DNA from: Epiperipatus broadwayi
Lineage: Eukaryota > Onychophora > Udeonychophora > Euonychophora > Peripatidae
NCBI GenBank assembly: GCA_028023455.1
Contig: JAQFVV010006510.1
Span: 899,750 to 963,749 of the forward strand
DNA length: 64,000 bases
Reading direction: 5' to 3'
Shown here piece after piece: positions 20,072-31,915 of this stretch; position 1 is the stretch's first letter; each line of letters starts with the position of its first letter. Position numbers and translations under genes: made by a program. The notes beneath the pieces are model-generated. The model had not been told where the DNA came from. It did no database searches and worked only from the letters and a program-made list of their open reading frames with translations.

Positions 20072-20588
20072 TTTAAAATTTTAATTTAAGTTAAAATTTT
20101 AAACACTTACAACTATTTTAGTATGTTCTTATAATTTAATTGCATTATACTTGGATTTTATGAAGGATTGAATATTTTTTTAACTGTTATATATTCCTAA
20201 TCCTTGGGCTATACTATTCTTTTGATAATGATCAAAAAAAAATTAAGGACTTTGATGGTTAATATTTTTTATTTTATAAAAAAATAAAAAAAAATAATAT
20301 GTTTCCTTCTTGGACAACACAAATATATTTACTAGCCTTATTCCTGCTTCTTTAAGACTTATGGATTTGAAAAGGACTAAATAAATACTAGAGTAACCAT
20401 TTATTAATATGAATTGACTCTATTGTTTTTACTTATTTCAAGGCATTAAAGAATATCCACACCAAAACTAATGTTCTTAATATATTTCTCTTTACATTGA
20501 TCACTATTATTATTTTTTTTATATACAACCGTATGGTTTACACTGCTCAATACTTATCTTGATATTCACCTTATTTCTTTATATAACA

Positions 20589-20813
20589 TTATAAACAGCC
20601 AAAATAAGGTTTTAAAATTCGTGAATTATACGTACCACAAATCTCTCCTTCTTGGTTAATCCAAAATGCATTTTGACCTGCCTTTTTAACGATAGTATAA
20701 GGTCCTTCATATGTGTTGTAGAATTTGTGATATTTATTCTCTAATGGTTTACTGGGAAGGAAAGTCTTTATCAACACTTCATCTCCAACTTTAAATTCAT
20801 AAATACATTTTTT
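20589..20813 (-). pseudogene. Integrase C-terminal GPY/F module (element A)
   Basis: The open minus-strand frame reads EFKVGDEVLIKTFLPSK, HKFYNTYEGPYTIVKKAG, then GTYNSRILKPYF and a stop. The FKVGDEVL start and YEGPY core are characteristic of the SH3-like C-terminal (GPY/F) domain of Gypsy-type integrases, which contacts DNA and target chromatin. The zinc-binding and DDE catalytic domains are absent upstream; the frame is closed by a stop at 20814-20816. So this is either a relic of a deleted pol gene or a retained module of a non-autonomous element. Confidence 0.8.
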
Positions 20814-21359
20814 TTATTTTAATTTCTATTACTTGCCATTTTAACAAGTTGTTTATGAGCTTGTAAAACATCATTTTTCTCCATCTATTTTGGGTTCATA
20901 AATTGTAGGTTTATATTTTTTTTTAAATAATATAATATAATTTGATGAAAATGTAGTTGTATGGGTGAGAATATTTCTCCAACACTAATAAGTATTATTC
21001 TTATACATACTTATATACATATACATCTATAATTGTATATCTATACTTTATAGATTTATAAATTATGTTGGTAATTTATTACCTTATCATATTAACCATT
21101 TGGTCTACTTTCTATTCTAAATCAAGTAACCAAAAATTAAATTTCATTAAACAAGTGTATACTTGTTTAATTCAATTTCTCTATATTTAGTTTCTTCATC
21201 AATGTTTATGTCATCAAAATTTCTATATATACATTTTTTAAACAAACTATAATGGGTTTAATCATTACTCATTGGCTGTTTTCATTTTTAAATGATCACA
21301 ATCCTTGAAAGTCCTTCCATAATATGTGCTTATCTTCATTAAGCACAATAATTCATGTG
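20814..21359. other. Element A interior, no frame recognised
   Basis: AT-rich spacer between the gag-like frame and the integrase tail. It is where RT, RNase H and the integrase core would lie in an autonomous element, but it is only about 550 bp long and shows none of their motifs. Confidence 0.55.
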
Positions 21360-21884
21360 TTAAATGAATGTAAATGGACCTTCATAAGTATTACATAATT
21401 TATGGAATGTATGACCTTTTTGAATTTTTGAAATACTCATTTGAGAAGTTAATAATTCATTTTCATTATTAACTCTACAAGTATTTAAATTTAATCCTTC
21501 TAAATCAATATTAATAAAATAATTTCCAGTCTCTGGCATTATATAATACTGAAAATTTAATCTATAATTAAAGATAACTATTTGTTGTAGATCTTTTTTA
21601 ATAAATTCTAAATGATTTCGACTAAGACTCTGTTCTTTACTATTATCATAGGTATCTATATTAGTTTTAAGAGAATCATCCCTTATCTTAAACAATACCT
21701 GATGTGAAAAAATAGATTTTGGGTTAGGGTCATTTATCTTATCAAGATCTTTAACAACAATTTCCAAATTATTCACTACTTCATTTTCTATTTTTTTACC
21801 ATCTTCAGTTCTATATCCCATCTCTGTTTGTTGCAGCTCCATGACTTGTGTGTTTTGGAAACTATTTACTTCATTCTTTTCCAC
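21360..21884 (-). pseudogene. Gag-like frame, C-terminal part, ending in a truncated GPY/F motif
   Basis: 174 codons, acidic and asparagine/lysine-rich (EVVNNLEIVVKDLDKIND). Near its end it reads HTFHKLCNTYEGPFTFI and then stops. The last stretch matches the start of the integrase GPY/F module found whole at 20.6-20.8 kb (HKFYNTYEGPYTIV), and the end of the element B protein (FKKFYNIYEGPFML). Thus the gag-like chain runs directly into a GPY/F motif here, as in B, but it is cut off by a stop after the core. It belongs with the frames upstream, from which it is separated by a frameshift and stops between 21885 and 22164. Confidence 0.65.
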
Positions 21885-22163
21885 AATTCTTTCTGAATTT
21901 AATGGATTTAAACTAACATTCCAAAAATGTTGTGCTGATTCTTTATATCTTTACTCTAATGTGTAATATCAAAGTGGTTTTGATCATTTTCTTCTGTAGT
22001 AGTCAATTGAACTAATAATGATTCACTCTGGATATCATCATTGCATTCAATATAAGTTTGAGGTTCTTCTCATTGATTGTTCACTTTAATCTGCATTGCA
22101 TCATTCATGATTGTTTTAATAGAATTTTTTTGTAGAGTTGGTATTGTCTCCTCCAAAATAAGG

Positions 22164-22766
22164 TTAATAGGATATTTTTCTATTCCAATCATTGGGAATC
22201 TGAGATATCCAACCAGAAGAAAATTCAGTGTCAAGTGAAGTTTCAGCATTAAAAGAATGTTTATTACCTTTATTGGATTCAAAAATAAAACCATGCAAAT
22301 CTTTTTGTAAGATAATAGATTGTTTTTGATTTTGTGAATTACGAATAACAATTCTATCATCTGTTTCATACATAAAAGACCAATTTCCAATAGCTAAATA
22401 TGTTGAATCAAATGAAAACAAAATAGGTTGACTAGGAGTACCAAGTTTAACTTGACTATGTGCAATCTGTAATTCTTTTAAACATGATTCCAAACTATCC
22501 TTCTCATAAAGGTTACAACTATTATACATATTAGCAAATTTTCCATTCAAAATAATCTCTAAAGAAATTATTTTATTCTCCAAAGATCTAAGTTGATGAT
22601 CAATAGTCTCTAATACATTATTCTGGGATTCTACCTCATTATTATGTTTACTAGAGAGTTGATATATTCTTGCGTGTGTTCGTTGTCTATCTTCTTGGAT
22701 TTCATTCCATATTTTATTTTGTTCTTCCTTTACTTCTTCCCTAAAAATTCCTTGATTTTTATACAT
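22164..22766 (-). pseudogene. Gag-like frame, middle part, coiled-coil
   Basis: 200 codons. The first half is highly charged with heptad-like spacing (EEVKEEQNKIWNEIQEDRQR, LETIDHQLRSLENKIISLE), consistent with a coiled coil. The second half is less charged (FSFDSTYLAIGNWSFMYETD). There is no zinc knuckle. Coiled-coil gag proteins without a knuckle are common in invertebrate Gypsy elements. A frameshift near 22164 moves the continuation to another frame (EETIPTLQKNSIKTIMND). Confidence 0.6.
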
Positions 22767-23097
22767 TTCATCACATTTAACATTTAATCTATCTATGATG
22801 TCATTTTGGAACTCAGTAAACCACTGTTGACATTTTGAATTATTTTAATCAATTTCATTCTTTAGATCATTTAGTGCTTGTTTAATTTCTATATTATCTT
22901 TTTTATCATTATCCACATTTAAATTAAATTGTTGAATTTTTGCAGATAGTTTATTTTCAATTCCTGTTATTTCAACCTTCAAATCACTTTTTAAACTATT
23001 ATATTATCATCCAATTTTTGACTTAAACTATCAATATTATCATCTAATTTTTTATTATTATCATCCAATTTTTGATTTAAATCACTTTTTAAACTAT

Positions 23098-23442
23098 CTA
23101 TTTTTTTTTATTATTATCCATTAACATTTTAACCATTTCCATTATAATTGTGTTATTATCTATAACCTTTGTTGTGTCAACATTAAGTGATTGGTTAATC
23201 TCAATTTTAGATGATTGATTTAAATCTTCATCAACTAGATTTTGTGTTTGAGATAACACTTGATCTAAACTCTGTGTTTGTTGAGGGTATTCAGCTATGG
23301 TTGTAGAAGCCCCAGGTGCTTGTACTAATGATGATTGTTCTATAATATTAATATCATCACTTAGGTCACTTTGCAAAACATCTTGTATTTGACTAGAGCA
23401 TTCAATATCTTTGTTTGAAAACATTTTCCCACTTCGAAGCAT
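23098..23442 (-). pseudogene. Gag-like frame, N-terminal part
   Basis: Begins with ATG at 23440-23442, MLRSGKMF; a short basic RSGK start is common in Gypsy gag proteins. It is followed by a serine/glutamine/aspartate-rich segment, ends MEMVKMLMDNNKKK and stops at a T-homopolymer (A on this strand). In the shifted frame the chain continues as lysine/aspartate coiled-coil repeats (QKLDDNNKKLDDN). The break therefore looks like a homopolymer frameshift, either a mutation or an assembly error. Confidence 0.6.
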
Positions 23443-23903
23443 AACAAATTTAAACTTAATTCAAATATTACACAAGCTTATATATTTTTATATTCAAAAT
23501 ATTATATCGCAAAGTTCTTTACCACCTCATGCTATTTATATATACTTATGATGTTCTAATGATATATGTGTATATTTTTAAACGTCTATGTCTATAGAAA
23601 AACTTTATTCCACTCAACAATTGTTTAAAACATACTTTAATAATTAGTTATTTAAATATTGATCTCTGTAAATCATATTATATATAATATCATTTTTTAT
23701 TTATATTAATCTTGTAATTATAAACCCCATATGAATCTTCTTAACAACATACTTGTTACTAAGAATAATCAATTAATCCATCTATGACTTTTTCACTATA
23801 TGTAATAATATAGAATCATTGATTCAAAGCCCCAGTTAATATACTAAATATGTAATAGTATATAATTTATACCTGTGATGAACTTAAATGTTCAAAGCCT
23901 AAA

Positions 23904-23984
23904 ACGTTGCGCGCCAAATATATATAAGCAGTTTACAGGGTATGAGATTTAATTAATCGAAGCCTCAAACATTTGGGTTGCCAA
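23904..23984 (-). promoter_or_regulatory. Primer-binding-site region of element A, two candidate sites
   Basis: Two TGG-initiated sites lie outside the LTR edge at 23986. The near one, TGGCAACCCAAATG, starts two bases after the LTR end. The far one, TGGCGCGCAACG (23916 down to 23905), starts about 70 bases away and is close to the lysine-tRNA primer site known from retroviruses and many Gypsy elements (TGGCGCCCAACG). Both are preceded by TATATTT and share a GTTT-AGGCTT segment, so they are two copies of one unit. Which one is used cannot be told. Confidence 0.65.
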
Positions 23985-24195
23985 ATATAACGGGATGGCC
24001 TATTGGATAGCCTTAGTTGAGGCACCAAATATAATGGAATGGCATTTAATCATCACAGTTGATATACCAAATATAACAGAATCGATTATATTTAATGCTC
24101 GGAAATCATTAACTTAATGCTTCATAGTTAGGTTCACCAAATATAACAGAATGGATTATATTTAAAGTCTAAGTTGGTCTTGTTAAATATAAGGG
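23905..24195 (-). repeat. Tandem array of LTR-end plus primer-site units
   Basis: On the plus strand the motif CCAAATATA (or a close variant) recurs with its CCA at 23914, 23981, 24025, 24067, 24137 and, as TTA, at 24183; spacings are 67, 44, 42, 70 and 46 bp. Each is preceded by a degenerate version of one sequence: GCCTTAGTTGAGGCACCA, CATCACAGTTGATATACCA, CATAGTTAGGTTCACCA, GTCTAAGTTGGTCTTGTTA. All resemble the element B primer-site complement GCCCTAGTTGGTGCGCCA. The first two units lie outside the LTR and four lie inside it. Confidence 0.75.
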
Positions 24196-25977
24196 GATGA
24201 TTAAATTCCCTAGAAAGAGTATATGCATTTCACTACAATCAGACTTTGGGCCTTCAGGTAGAATGCAAGAAATGAATCGATGAAATACTAAGTCCATGAT
24301 TATATCTATGTTTATTATGCTAGCTCAATAATATTTAAATAAGTTTTGATATAATTTAGACTAGTTCATCCATCTTTCATCCCTCTTTCAATCATCATTA
24401 TGCCATGATATTCAAACTCATGGAGAATTTGCAATTAGCTCTTTTCAGGGATAATTTCAAAACAAATTATTATTTAATATGCCTTTATATAAGCATTAAT
24501 TATAATTGATATTCATATGATATTTATAATACTAGCATATATATATAATATAATTCAATAATGATTAGACAAAGAAATCAAGTTAATAAATCAATATTTA
24601 ATAAACAATAAAAAATATAATATAATAGATAATAAAATATTAATAAATAAATACAGATGAATTTTACCATTTTAAAAATATTAAAAAATAATATTCTTAT
24701 TTAATACCCTATGATAAAATTCAATACTATAATAAACTTTCAAAAATTAAAGAAAATAGTTTAAATTAACAGATATATAAAAACAATATCTGGATTCAAA
24801 AATTAATAATTTATGAACTTATTAATTTATTTACCATTCTTATTTATATGTTTCATAATTACTAATATATAAGTACTATTTACAATTGTATAACTTATAT
24901 ATTATATGTATTTTTGATAAATAAAATACATTGAACGTTTACAATATTAGGTAGTAAATACAATATAATCCTATTAAAATATCTATTAAATAATAACTAT
25001 TCTTTATATCCTTCATCTAATTTGATGAATTATGTCAAGCTTTTAATTAATTATATTTAATAATAAATATAGTTTTCCTATTAAGATATAATGATGTGAT
25101 GCCAAATTTGTAATAAAGATAATAATAATATTAATAAACATATTAAAATAATGTAAGCATTATTATAATATATATAAATAAATAATAAAGAAAACTTATT
25201 TTCCAGAGTTGAAAGTAGATATTGTAGTTTATAGTTCATAATCCTAATGAAGATATTTTACGAAGTATATTAATCCATTGGAATAATGATGATTTATTTA
25301 TCCTTCATTGATAAACTGTTAATAATATCCAATGACTTGATTGATATAATATATAGTAAATATTCTTTGAATGATGATGTTCTAATCTCCATTTTTCTTA
25401 TATCATTAGACGTTCTTTTCATTTAATATTTCAAATATTTCAAAATATTTTAAAATAGCATGCAATGTTGGTTTCAAAACCTTTACGATACAAAGCTGTT
25501 CTACTCAAAGCACATTGTTTTATCCTATATATATATATAATTACCTTAAATTTATATATATCTGAAGAATAACGGAAGTGTTAAAACAATGTAGTTTCCA
25601 AAAAACTTAAACAGATGTTCTTTTCTTTTATACTGCTATTCCTTTAGGATTTAATAGAAAATTAAAATATTTTCCTTGCAGACTTTTAATCCACAGCTTA
25701 TCTTAATTTGGAAAAGTTAATATTTAAATTCCAATTGTTGAACAGTAGTATTGATAAAAGAAAAAGTTACTTAAAGAGAAATGATTTTCTTTTCTTCTCC
25801 TTAATAACAAGAGAATGAATGAATCTGCTCGTGTGTTGTTACAAGTTCATGCTTTATTCAAATATTAATTGTTCAATAGACATTAAGATTTAATAATAAT
25901 ATATATATAAAATTATTTATTATTCTACCTCAAATCTGGCATTTTACTCAAAAAACTTGACATTAATATATATATAT
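23986..25977 (-). repeat. Element A LTR copy 2 (5' LTR), interrupted by element B
   Basis: Colinear with copy 1 from TATAACGGGATGGCC to the TA-rich spot ATTAATATATATATAT, where element B begins with TGTAAC. The rest of this LTR should continue after B; the best candidate is 37378-37599 beyond the gap. Confidence 0.85.
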
Positions 25978-28900
25978 TGTAACAATTATTTATAAATTGC
26001 CATTTGTAACAATATTTTATAAATTAATATAAATATGTATTATTTAGATATTTGAAATTATTAAATTAATATAAAAGATATGTATTTGTAACTATAATAA
26101 ATATTTAGATAGGGGAAATTATTAATTATTAGATATGTGCCTATCCAATCTGTACCATTTGTAACTATATTAATTCATCATAGCATAGATAAAGAAATTA
26201 CAGAATCACTGTGCCACTTGAAAATATCAGCATTAAAGATTCTTGGTATTTATTCATATATTGGGGCAGTCATCTGAACAATAAAACAGACTGGCCATTG
26301 TCATCCAATGAAATACTATTAAATATAGCAACTGAATAAAAGTACCCACTGTGAGATTCCTGGAGTGCCTTATGCTTATCTCCAATACAAGGTTCTTCTA
26401 ACAAAGAATCCTTCCTATCCTTCTTTCCAAATATTTAAGACCATTCATGGTCATATGTACACACGGGTGCTATTCATGACAACTTATAAAAATATATTTT
26501 ATAAAACTAATATTATGAAGTTGGAAAGGGATGATATCACTCTTTATTCAGTTTAGATAAGTACATGTGTTTTCCCATGAGTGCCACTAGATTGTTTTCA
26601 ATCTAGATAAGTATGATTTATAGTGTACTTGAGTTCAAACTCATTCAGTACATATTTATTACACATGACTTGGATGACTATTGAACAAAATGACATTTTT
26701 ACATTTTATCTATATTGATAAAATTACAGGATCCCAATATTACTAAAGTTTATACTATAGATCAAAGATTCTTATAGACATTGCTAGCTCATTAGCGTAT
26801 ATTGATGAACAGACATGTATAATCCTAATAATGGCTTCCAAACAAGCATGTGAAGACCATTATTGATATTGATGGCCATTTAACTAAATTATTTATCACA
26901 ATAAAGGTAATAATGATGATGATGATGATGATGATATCATAATAATGATAATAATAGTGATATCACAATAATGATTATAATAGTGATGATGATACCAGCC
27001 ATGGCTTATCAATAAACTCACAACAATAAATTCATTTTTATAAACTTATAGGCATCTATTAAAATTATCCTATTTCATACTGGGATTTAATAATACTAAT
27101 GGTGATGATTGATCATCATGAATCTCTTTGCATATTATTCAATTTTCTATAAACCCCTATTTACTAAAATATATTCATTACGCTAAACATTATATTTAAT
27201 GACTATAATTTATTAATGATGATTGATGGCGATCATAACTTTTATATAGTATTATTTGAAACATTTTTAACTAATAACATGATATCCATCTTTGATGAGG
27301 ATGATCTAAATTCATGGACACAACACAATTTTAGCTTTCTATGTTGAACTATAATTATCAAAATTTGGCTATTCTCACGCATAATCCCCAAATACTTAAA
27401 TATCAACATTCTAGTTTACCTATTATTTTGCGGACGCTTAATATTTGCAAGTGATTGCTCAATATATATACAAATGGTAATACTTAATAACTGCGAGCAA
27501 TGATGATGAATTAAAATGATAGAATTAAGACAAAAAAAAAACAAAACAAAACACAATATTCTTAATAATTACTCGGAAACCAATTAAGATATATAATTAT
27601 ATTTTATTAACACTACTACTCTTTCTTTCCTTCTTTAAAGTCAAATCGACAATTAAATAAATGGTTTATTAATATAAAAATTTATATAAAATTAATAAAA
27701 AAAATTTATATAAGTATAAGCAAATAAACTTAATATATAGGTTTGTCATCTTTCTTGATATCTCAAAATAAGCTGACTTAAATCAATATTAAAAAAAAAA
27801 TACATATTCTATAAATGCTTATTTAAGAATTTTCTTACTTATCATATCATAAAATAAATTTCAGGTGTAACTTGTATATGTCATTTCATTTCCATTCAAA
27901 TGTAATGCCTTACTTTTTAATTTACCATTTTAAACTAATCATATATAACCTATTCTTTGATGTGTTTGGATAAACAGTTACACATTCACGCATTCGGTAA
28001 TGTTAACATATATGTTTAAAATGTATACCCAAAAATTACATATATAAAAATATCTTTTTCTTTCTTCTTTTGCAACCTTATAGCGAAAGAAAATAAAATA
28101 CATATATCAATTTTTTAATATGCAACAAGATAAAATAAAAATAAAAAACATTATAAATGCATATATCTATAGGTTGCTCATTATCATTAACAACTGAAGA
28201 ACAATTAAAAAAAAACATTTCAACATTACAATATATAATAAAAAAAAATAATGAAAAATTTAAGTTTAAAGATTTAAATTATGTTTGTGCTATGTTGTGA
28301 GATATTGCAAATAACTATAGATAAACAAGTCTTTAATGTTTCTGTATCAAAAAAGAAAATTGCTTTGACCAGTAAATTAAGGTTTACTTTTAATAAGTAA
28401 AAGAATAAAATCGGTTAAAGAAAGTTCATATTTACCCGTCTACTTTTTACTTCTTATTAATGTCCTGAATTTGAATTTTAGACTGCTTTTCTTTGCTCAC
28501 CAACAACAACAACAACAAAAAAGAAAGTTATTGCAGATACTTTTAAGATAATGCTGAATCAATTGACTTTCTTGTTTCTTCAATTCCATTATTATTCACT
28601 GTTGATTGGCTTCCTTCTACCATTTAAAAAAAAAAGTTATTATAAGTACTTTGAATAAGTAGGTACCGGTGGATTTGCTTGTCTCTCTTCTTTAAAAAAA
28701 TAATTGCTGTCGACACTTTAGATGATTGAGGTAAATCAACAAAAATTTGATTTATGGCTTCAAACTTGGTTCTACATGGCTGTTATGGATTTTCTCTTCC
28801 TCCTATTTCCTCTTCTCCATTGGTTGAAAGGCAATGAGCTTTTAATAAGACAGGAACTAGGAACAAAGCATTCCATATAGCTTGTGTGGTTGGGGTCAAA

Positions 28901-29872
28901 ATCTATCATTTTGTTGGTTATTACTGGATACATGACTTCAAAGACAGATCAGCGATTTTGACTCTTTCTGTATTAACCAGGAAGCAGAAAAAATGGTTTA
29001 GCAATGCAGAGGCATAGTCTTATGCATAACCAAATATGTTAATATCATTTTATAATTATTACTAGCTTATAATAAATTCAATCTTGTTCCATTTCTATCC
29101 TCTTCTTTCCTATTGCTGGAAATTGCTTTATATAAATGCACATTTCATTTGCTCTTTTTTTTTTCAACTTTCAAAGAGTGAGAAAAAAAAATTAAAGCGT
29201 TCACTCTCTTTTAAAAAAAAAATCCCCGCTTACATTTCTGCTTAAGAATAATAACAAGGAAGGACCAACTGAGTTGAGTCTCAAAATAATAATAATAATT
29301 TAACTGATCATCTCTCTAAAAAAATTTAAGACTAACTGATTAAAAAAATTGTTTTAATCGTTTATATCGTGAATTTCAACCAAAGAAAGAAAAAACATCT
29401 GGAAATCTTTATCTTAAAAAAAAAATCAAAGCTTCACAAGTTTGACGGTCACAATCAATGACAACTTATAATTGACTGCTATCGCTATCTACATCAAAGC
29501 ACCTCTTTTGTAAAAATAATCTTAAGATACAGATAACAACAAAGCTGGCCATCTATAGCAATCAGAAATAAGTGTAAAAGCATCTTTGTATTTGTACAGA
29601 TCTATTCATTGTTTCACACGTGTACAATTTTTATCTCCTTATCTAACAATCCTTATTTCACACCTTTCTGATTTACCTTATTTCAACAAAATGAAAGTTA
29701 AATAAATTTAACACATATTATTTAATAAAAATAACATTATATAATAAATCACTAAAAAAAGAACTGCTTATTCATAATAATAAATCTATACATATAAATC
29801 TCTGTATGTATAAAAGAATAAAAAAAATTTTTTTTTTTTTTTAAATAATTGAATACTGTATGTATATGTACA
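25978..29872 (-). repeat. Element B LTR copy 1 (3' LTR)
   Basis: 3,895 bp, non-coding. A 63-codon frame at 26365-26556 recurs in the other LTR only because the LTRs are copies. Visible inside are a partial duplication of the LTR edge (CCATTTGTAAC again at about 26000 and 26155), a GAT-triplet tract near 26910 that differs in length between the LTRs, and a purine/pyrimidine-rich part at 28.4-29.6 kb. Confidence 0.92.
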
Positions 29873-29890
29873 TTTTGCCTCACCCCCAAA
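29873..29890 (-). promoter_or_regulatory. Probable polypurine tract of element B
   Basis: On the minus strand GGGGGTGAGGCAAAA lies directly before the LTR start TGTACATA. It is purine-rich with two pyrimidines, the right place and polarity for plus-strand priming. Confidence 0.65.
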
Positions 29891-29925
29891 CAAAAAAAAA
29901 ATTTTGAATATAAAAAAAAAATTGC

Positions 29926-31014
29926 TTAGGTCATGAGTGCCATTGGTTTTAGGCTACATACATTATATGTGCCTTTTACTCCTTCTGATGATTCTAGTAC
30001 AAATGCATTTTCCCCCTTTCTTTCCTTGAGCATGAATGGCCCTTCATATATATTATAAAACTTTTTGAATGTATGCTTCTGCGTGTTGCTTTGCATTTGT
30101 TGATCGGAATCATTCCCAGGCCTATCTATGTTTGGTTTACTAGGTTTCATTGGATAGTGTCGGCCTAATTGGTTGTTTATAATCCTAATGGTGGAGATCT
30201 TATAACTATATCTCTCCTCCATCCTAGAATAACCTTTCATTTTTCTTTCTGTAACTCCCAGGGCATCCAATAGGTCTGCCACTCTCATTGGGGAGTACAC
30301 CTCATCCACTATCATATATATATTCCCAGGCATTCCTATGTTTGGTTTGCCAGGTTTTGTGGGAAATTGTCTGCCTAACTGGTTTGTTCCCATTCTCATA
30401 TTGGAGACTTTATAGCCATAGCTCTCCTCCTCTCTATGATAATTTTCAGCTATCCTTTTGGTAGCTCCCAATGTCTCAAACTTGTCTGCTACATTTACTG
30501 GGGCATATACATCAGCAGCTATCTTTAATTCTAAGAAACTAGCTTTACTAACTACATCTTTCCTGAGGTCAATTTGTTCCTGTACAGTGGCTACCTTTAT
30601 TTCTAGGTTATGTATCTCACTGTATATATCCTCTTTGGGATTACATTGTTCTTGAACAGCAGCCACTTCATCATTTTCATATGGCTTGACTACAGTCACA
30701 TAACTCTCTGGCACTATTTCTTGTTCTGGACTGGTCATCTTATTATCAGTTTCTTTACCTAAATCAGTTACTTGATTATTCATTTCTGGTGATGGTTGAT
30801 CCATCTTATCGTCAAGTCCCTGAGACAGTCCTTTGATAGACTCATGCATTGTTTGGAAGTGCTGATCAAACATCTGGTTTCTCTCTCGCCTCATTTCTCT
30901 AATCTCTTGTTTCATGCCCTCATTCATTTCCTTCAATTGTGCCATTATCATGGGAAACCACTCTGGGTAACCTTCCTTCATTTCTTCCATGACTACTTCT
31001 TTGTCTTGTTCCAT
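29926..31014 (-). CDS. Element B gag-like protein fused to an integrase-type GPY/F module
   Basis: A 362-residue uninterrupted frame from ATG (31012-31014). Residues 1-70 are a charged coiled coil (QEIREMRRERNQMFDQHF) like invertebrate Gypsy gag proteins. Residues 117-140 and 141-164 are a tandem pair (VAAVQEQCNPKEDI / VATVQEQIDLRKDV). Residues 168-231 and 238-301 are a second tandem pair (each from D/EVY-S/AP to KPNI-xx-PGN). Residues 315-360 form a GPY/F module (KKFYNIYEGPFML ... GTYNVCSLKPM) as in integrase C-termini. There is no zinc knuckle, protease, RT or DDE core. It is the only protein of the element and starts about 1.5 kb after the primer site. It probably packages the RNA; the GPY/F tail may bind chromatin or the partner's integrase (inference). 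Intactness despite many lysine/asparagine A-runs suggests recent function. Confidence 0.8.
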   Translation of the reverse strand: MEQDKEVVMEEMKEGYPEWFPMIMAQLKEMNEGMKQEIREMRRERNQMFDQHFQTMHESIKGLSQGLDDKMDQPSPEMNNQVTDLGKETDNKMTSPEQEIVPESYVTVVKPYENDEVAAVQEQCNPKEDIYSEIHNLEIKVATVQEQIDLRKDVVSKASFLELKIAADVYAPVNVADKFETLGATKRIAENYHREEESYGYKVSNMRMGTNQLGRQFPTKPGKPNIGMPGNIYMIVDEVYSPMRVADLLDALGVTERKMKGYSRMEERYSYKISTIRIINNQLGRHYPMKPSKPNIDRPGNDSDQQMQSNTQKHTFKKFYNIYEGPFMLKERKGENAFVLESSEGVKGTYNVCSLKPMALMT

Positions 31015-31711
31015 ATTACTCTTTTTTTTTTATACTTATTTATAAACTTTTAATTATTGATTTCTGCTTTATTCTGTTTGATTTATTATATTCTGATTTA
31101 TTCTGTTCTGATTTATTGTTCTGCTCCCTGATTTCCTATACATCCAGAGTCAAACACCTTTATCTATCCTCATATACCTTAAAATTTTCAACCACTCTTT
31201 CTCAGCCATAATTCTCCCCATCAATCTATCTATATCTTTAGTGCCTTTAATTAACTTAACCTCCATCATCACTCTTTTTCCTTTACCTATATATGATTGA
31301 TAAAGTATGAGGTCATAGTACTATTTAAAACATTTATTTAAGAAAAAGCTATCTCTGTATTGGTGTGTCCATTTTATGCCATCATTTATCTAGTTTTTCA
31401 TGCCTTTATAAAACTTAACTCTCTCTATGCCCTTTTTAATACACTAAGAAAAAAAAGAAAAATTACTTATATAACATATGTGCTAGATTTATAACAGAGT
31501 TCATGTCTCAAGTCATTTATATACTCATCTATCCTTCTAGAGATCTGACAGATATTGACAGCCAAAAGAATGATTAGCAATTCACAATCATGAGATAGAC
31601 AAAAGAATTCAATCACTGCACTTAAAGCACACAATGCTCCATGAACACTCAGATGATCACCCCAATTCAATCACTCTAAGCTACTACAACCCATAATAGT
31701 TTATTGCAAAC
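31015..31711. other. Element B leader, part without repeats
   Basis: Minus-strand leader between the tandem repeats and the gag-like start. A 67-codon frame at 31467-31670 shows no domain, and I do not call it. Confidence 0.5.
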
Positions 31712-31915
31712 ATTGTTGCATTGCCCTGCTTACTTCCAAGTCTTAGGGGCTTTAATTCGTCAAATACTGCCTTGCTTATTTTTAAAGTCTTAGAGACAAC
31801 AATTATATATCAGTAAAACAAAATACTGCCTTGCTCTCTCTGGAGTCTTAGAGGCGAAATATTATGTATCAGAAAAATTATGCCTTGCTCTCTCTGGAGT
31901 CTTAGAGGCGAAATC
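31712..31915 (-). repeat. Tandem repeats in the element B leader, four units
   Basis: On the plus strand, units built on TGCCTTGCT...GTCTTAGAGGCGAAAT recur four times with roughly 50-bp spacing. The last two are almost identical (both contain GCTCTCTCTGGAGTCTTAGA) and the first two are degenerate. They lie between the primer site and the gag-like start, where retroelement RNAs carry dimerisation and packaging signals; that role is inference. Confidence 0.8.

Noticed and set aside
20814-21359. Hidden reverse transcriptase or integrase core in element A
   Set aside because: Too short, and no catalytic motifs in any frame; the element is judged non-autonomous.
23905-24195. CRISPR-like array
   Set aside because: Spacing is irregular (42-70 bp), the units are degenerate throughout and lie at an LTR border in a eukaryotic sequence.
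26365-26556. 63-codon frame conserved at 26365 and 32936
   Set aside because: Conserved only because it lies in the two nearly identical LTRs of element B; no domain or coding signature.
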